Positions 5,881-6,189 of a stretch of 6,189 nt of DNA are shown one piece after another. Within the stretch, counting starts at the first letter, position 1. Every line of letters starts with the position of its first letter. The notes beneath the pieces are model-generated. The model saw nothing but the letters and a program-made list of their open reading frames with translations. It was not told the origin of the DNA and ran no database searches. Where the stretch lies: NCBI GenBank assembly GCA_009777685.1, contig WRLJ01000105.1:1-6189 (forward strand), written 5' to 3'. Made by a program: the position numbers and the translations under genes. Source of the stretch: Oscillospiraceae bacterium (lineage in GTDB: Bacteria > Bacillota > Clostridia > Oscillospirales > UBA929).

Positions 5881-6189
5881 AGGTTACAGAAAGGAGTAAT
5901 CGCAGAACGTAATTTAATTAACATTCCCATTCATGTAAAAAGTATTATTGTAGATAAATATGTTGTAATGCCAAATCATGTTCACATTATTATGATAGTA
6001 ATTAACAACAATGTAGGGACGCGATATATCGCGTCCGACCCCCTCGCAACAGACGCAGATAAACGGACGCCATATATGGCGTCCCTACAAACAAAATCAA
6101 AGCAGACAGTATCAAAAGCGGTACAGCAATATAAAGCGTCTGTTTCCCATGATCCAATCCTTAGCGGTTTATGGCAACCACGATTTCAC
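5881..6189 (+). pseudogene. REP-associated (IS200/Y1-like) transposase, N-terminally truncated, runs off the right edge
   Basis: From 5881 one frame is open for 103 codons to the window end. It contains VDKYVVMPNHVHIIMIVI (5950-6003), the conserved block of REP-associated tyrosine transposases with the HUH metal-binding pair (H at 5977 and 5983). It continues with VSKAVQQYKASVS (6109-6147) and GLWQPRFH (6166-6189), matching the family's later QQ-K-V and W-Q--FH blocks. The catalytic Tyr would lie beyond the edge. The expected N-terminus (about 60-70 residues with a YFITICT-like strand) is absent. The frame is closed by TGA at 5878-5880, and the first ATG in frame is at 5968, inside the conserved block and without a ribosome binding site. 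It therefore looks like a 5'-deleted copy. The segment is AT-richer than the rest of the window, consistent with transfer. About 26 codons between the HUH block and the following block consist of two palindromes. Confidence 0.8.
6012..6089. repeat. Inverted pair of REP-like palindromes lying in frame inside the transposase
   Basis: Two perfect 20-bp palindromes, GGACGCGATATATCGCGTCC (6017-6036) and GGACGCCATATATGGCGTCC (6065-6084), sit 28 nt apart. The whole 78-nt unit has 11-bp inverted ends, TGTAGGGACGC (6012-6022) and GCGTCCCTACA (6079-6089). Its length is exactly 26 codons, and it reads through as RYIAS...PYMAS without a stop. It resembles the REP doublets (BIMEs) that this transposase class acts upon. 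Confidence 0.82.

Noticed and set aside
6012..6089. CRISPR repeat-spacer array
   Set aside because: There are only two palindromic units with differing sequence, arranged as an inverted pair, with one spacer and no array.

Overview
The window is a high-GC bacterial chromosome segment with strong AGGAGG-type ribosome binding sites and spaced sigma-A-type promoters. An AzgA-type purine permease gene lies beside a phosphoribosyltransferase of a clostridial type. Together these suggest an anaerobic Firmicute, perhaps a high-GC Clostridia/Oscillospiraceae-like lineage. This placement is inference from sequence style and gene content, not from a marker gene.

Left half, minus strand. Positions 1-506 hold the N-terminal 168 codons of a MalT/LuxR-type STAND ATPase regulator (Walker A, Walker B and an SR sensor motif visible), which runs off the left edge. 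It has its own promoter, with an inverted repeat in the leader. Next comes a two-gene purine-salvage unit: a guanine/hypoxanthine-type NCS2 permease (2764 to 1376) followed by a purine phosphoribosyltransferase (1276 to 716). The two are separated by 97 nt holding a large hairpin, and the unit is closed by a clear intrinsic terminator (668-703). The permease imports a purine base and the transferase traps it as a nucleotide with PRPP. The leader is only about 40 nt, too short for a purine riboswitch, but carries a 16-nt AT-rich inverted repeat at the predicted transcription start.

Right half, plus strand. A divergent promoter region (2783-2919) separates the purine unit from a 494-residue cytoplasmic GH10-like glycoside hydrolase (2920-4404). 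It keeps both catalytic glutamates, but several sugar-binding positions of true xylanases are changed. After a 292-nt gap with REP-like palindromes and a very good extended -10 promoter comes a single-gene HD-GYP response regulator (4697-5749), predicted to degrade cyclic-di-GMP. A 43-codon ORF overlaps its stop codon (TGATG).

The right edge (5881-6189) is AT-richer and carries a REP-associated (IS200/Y1-like) transposase lacking its N-terminal part. Two perfect 20-bp palindromes lie in frame inside it, and a near-identical palindrome stands alone 1.6 kb away behind the glycosidase gene. This transposase and repeat relationship is the most unusual feature of the window.
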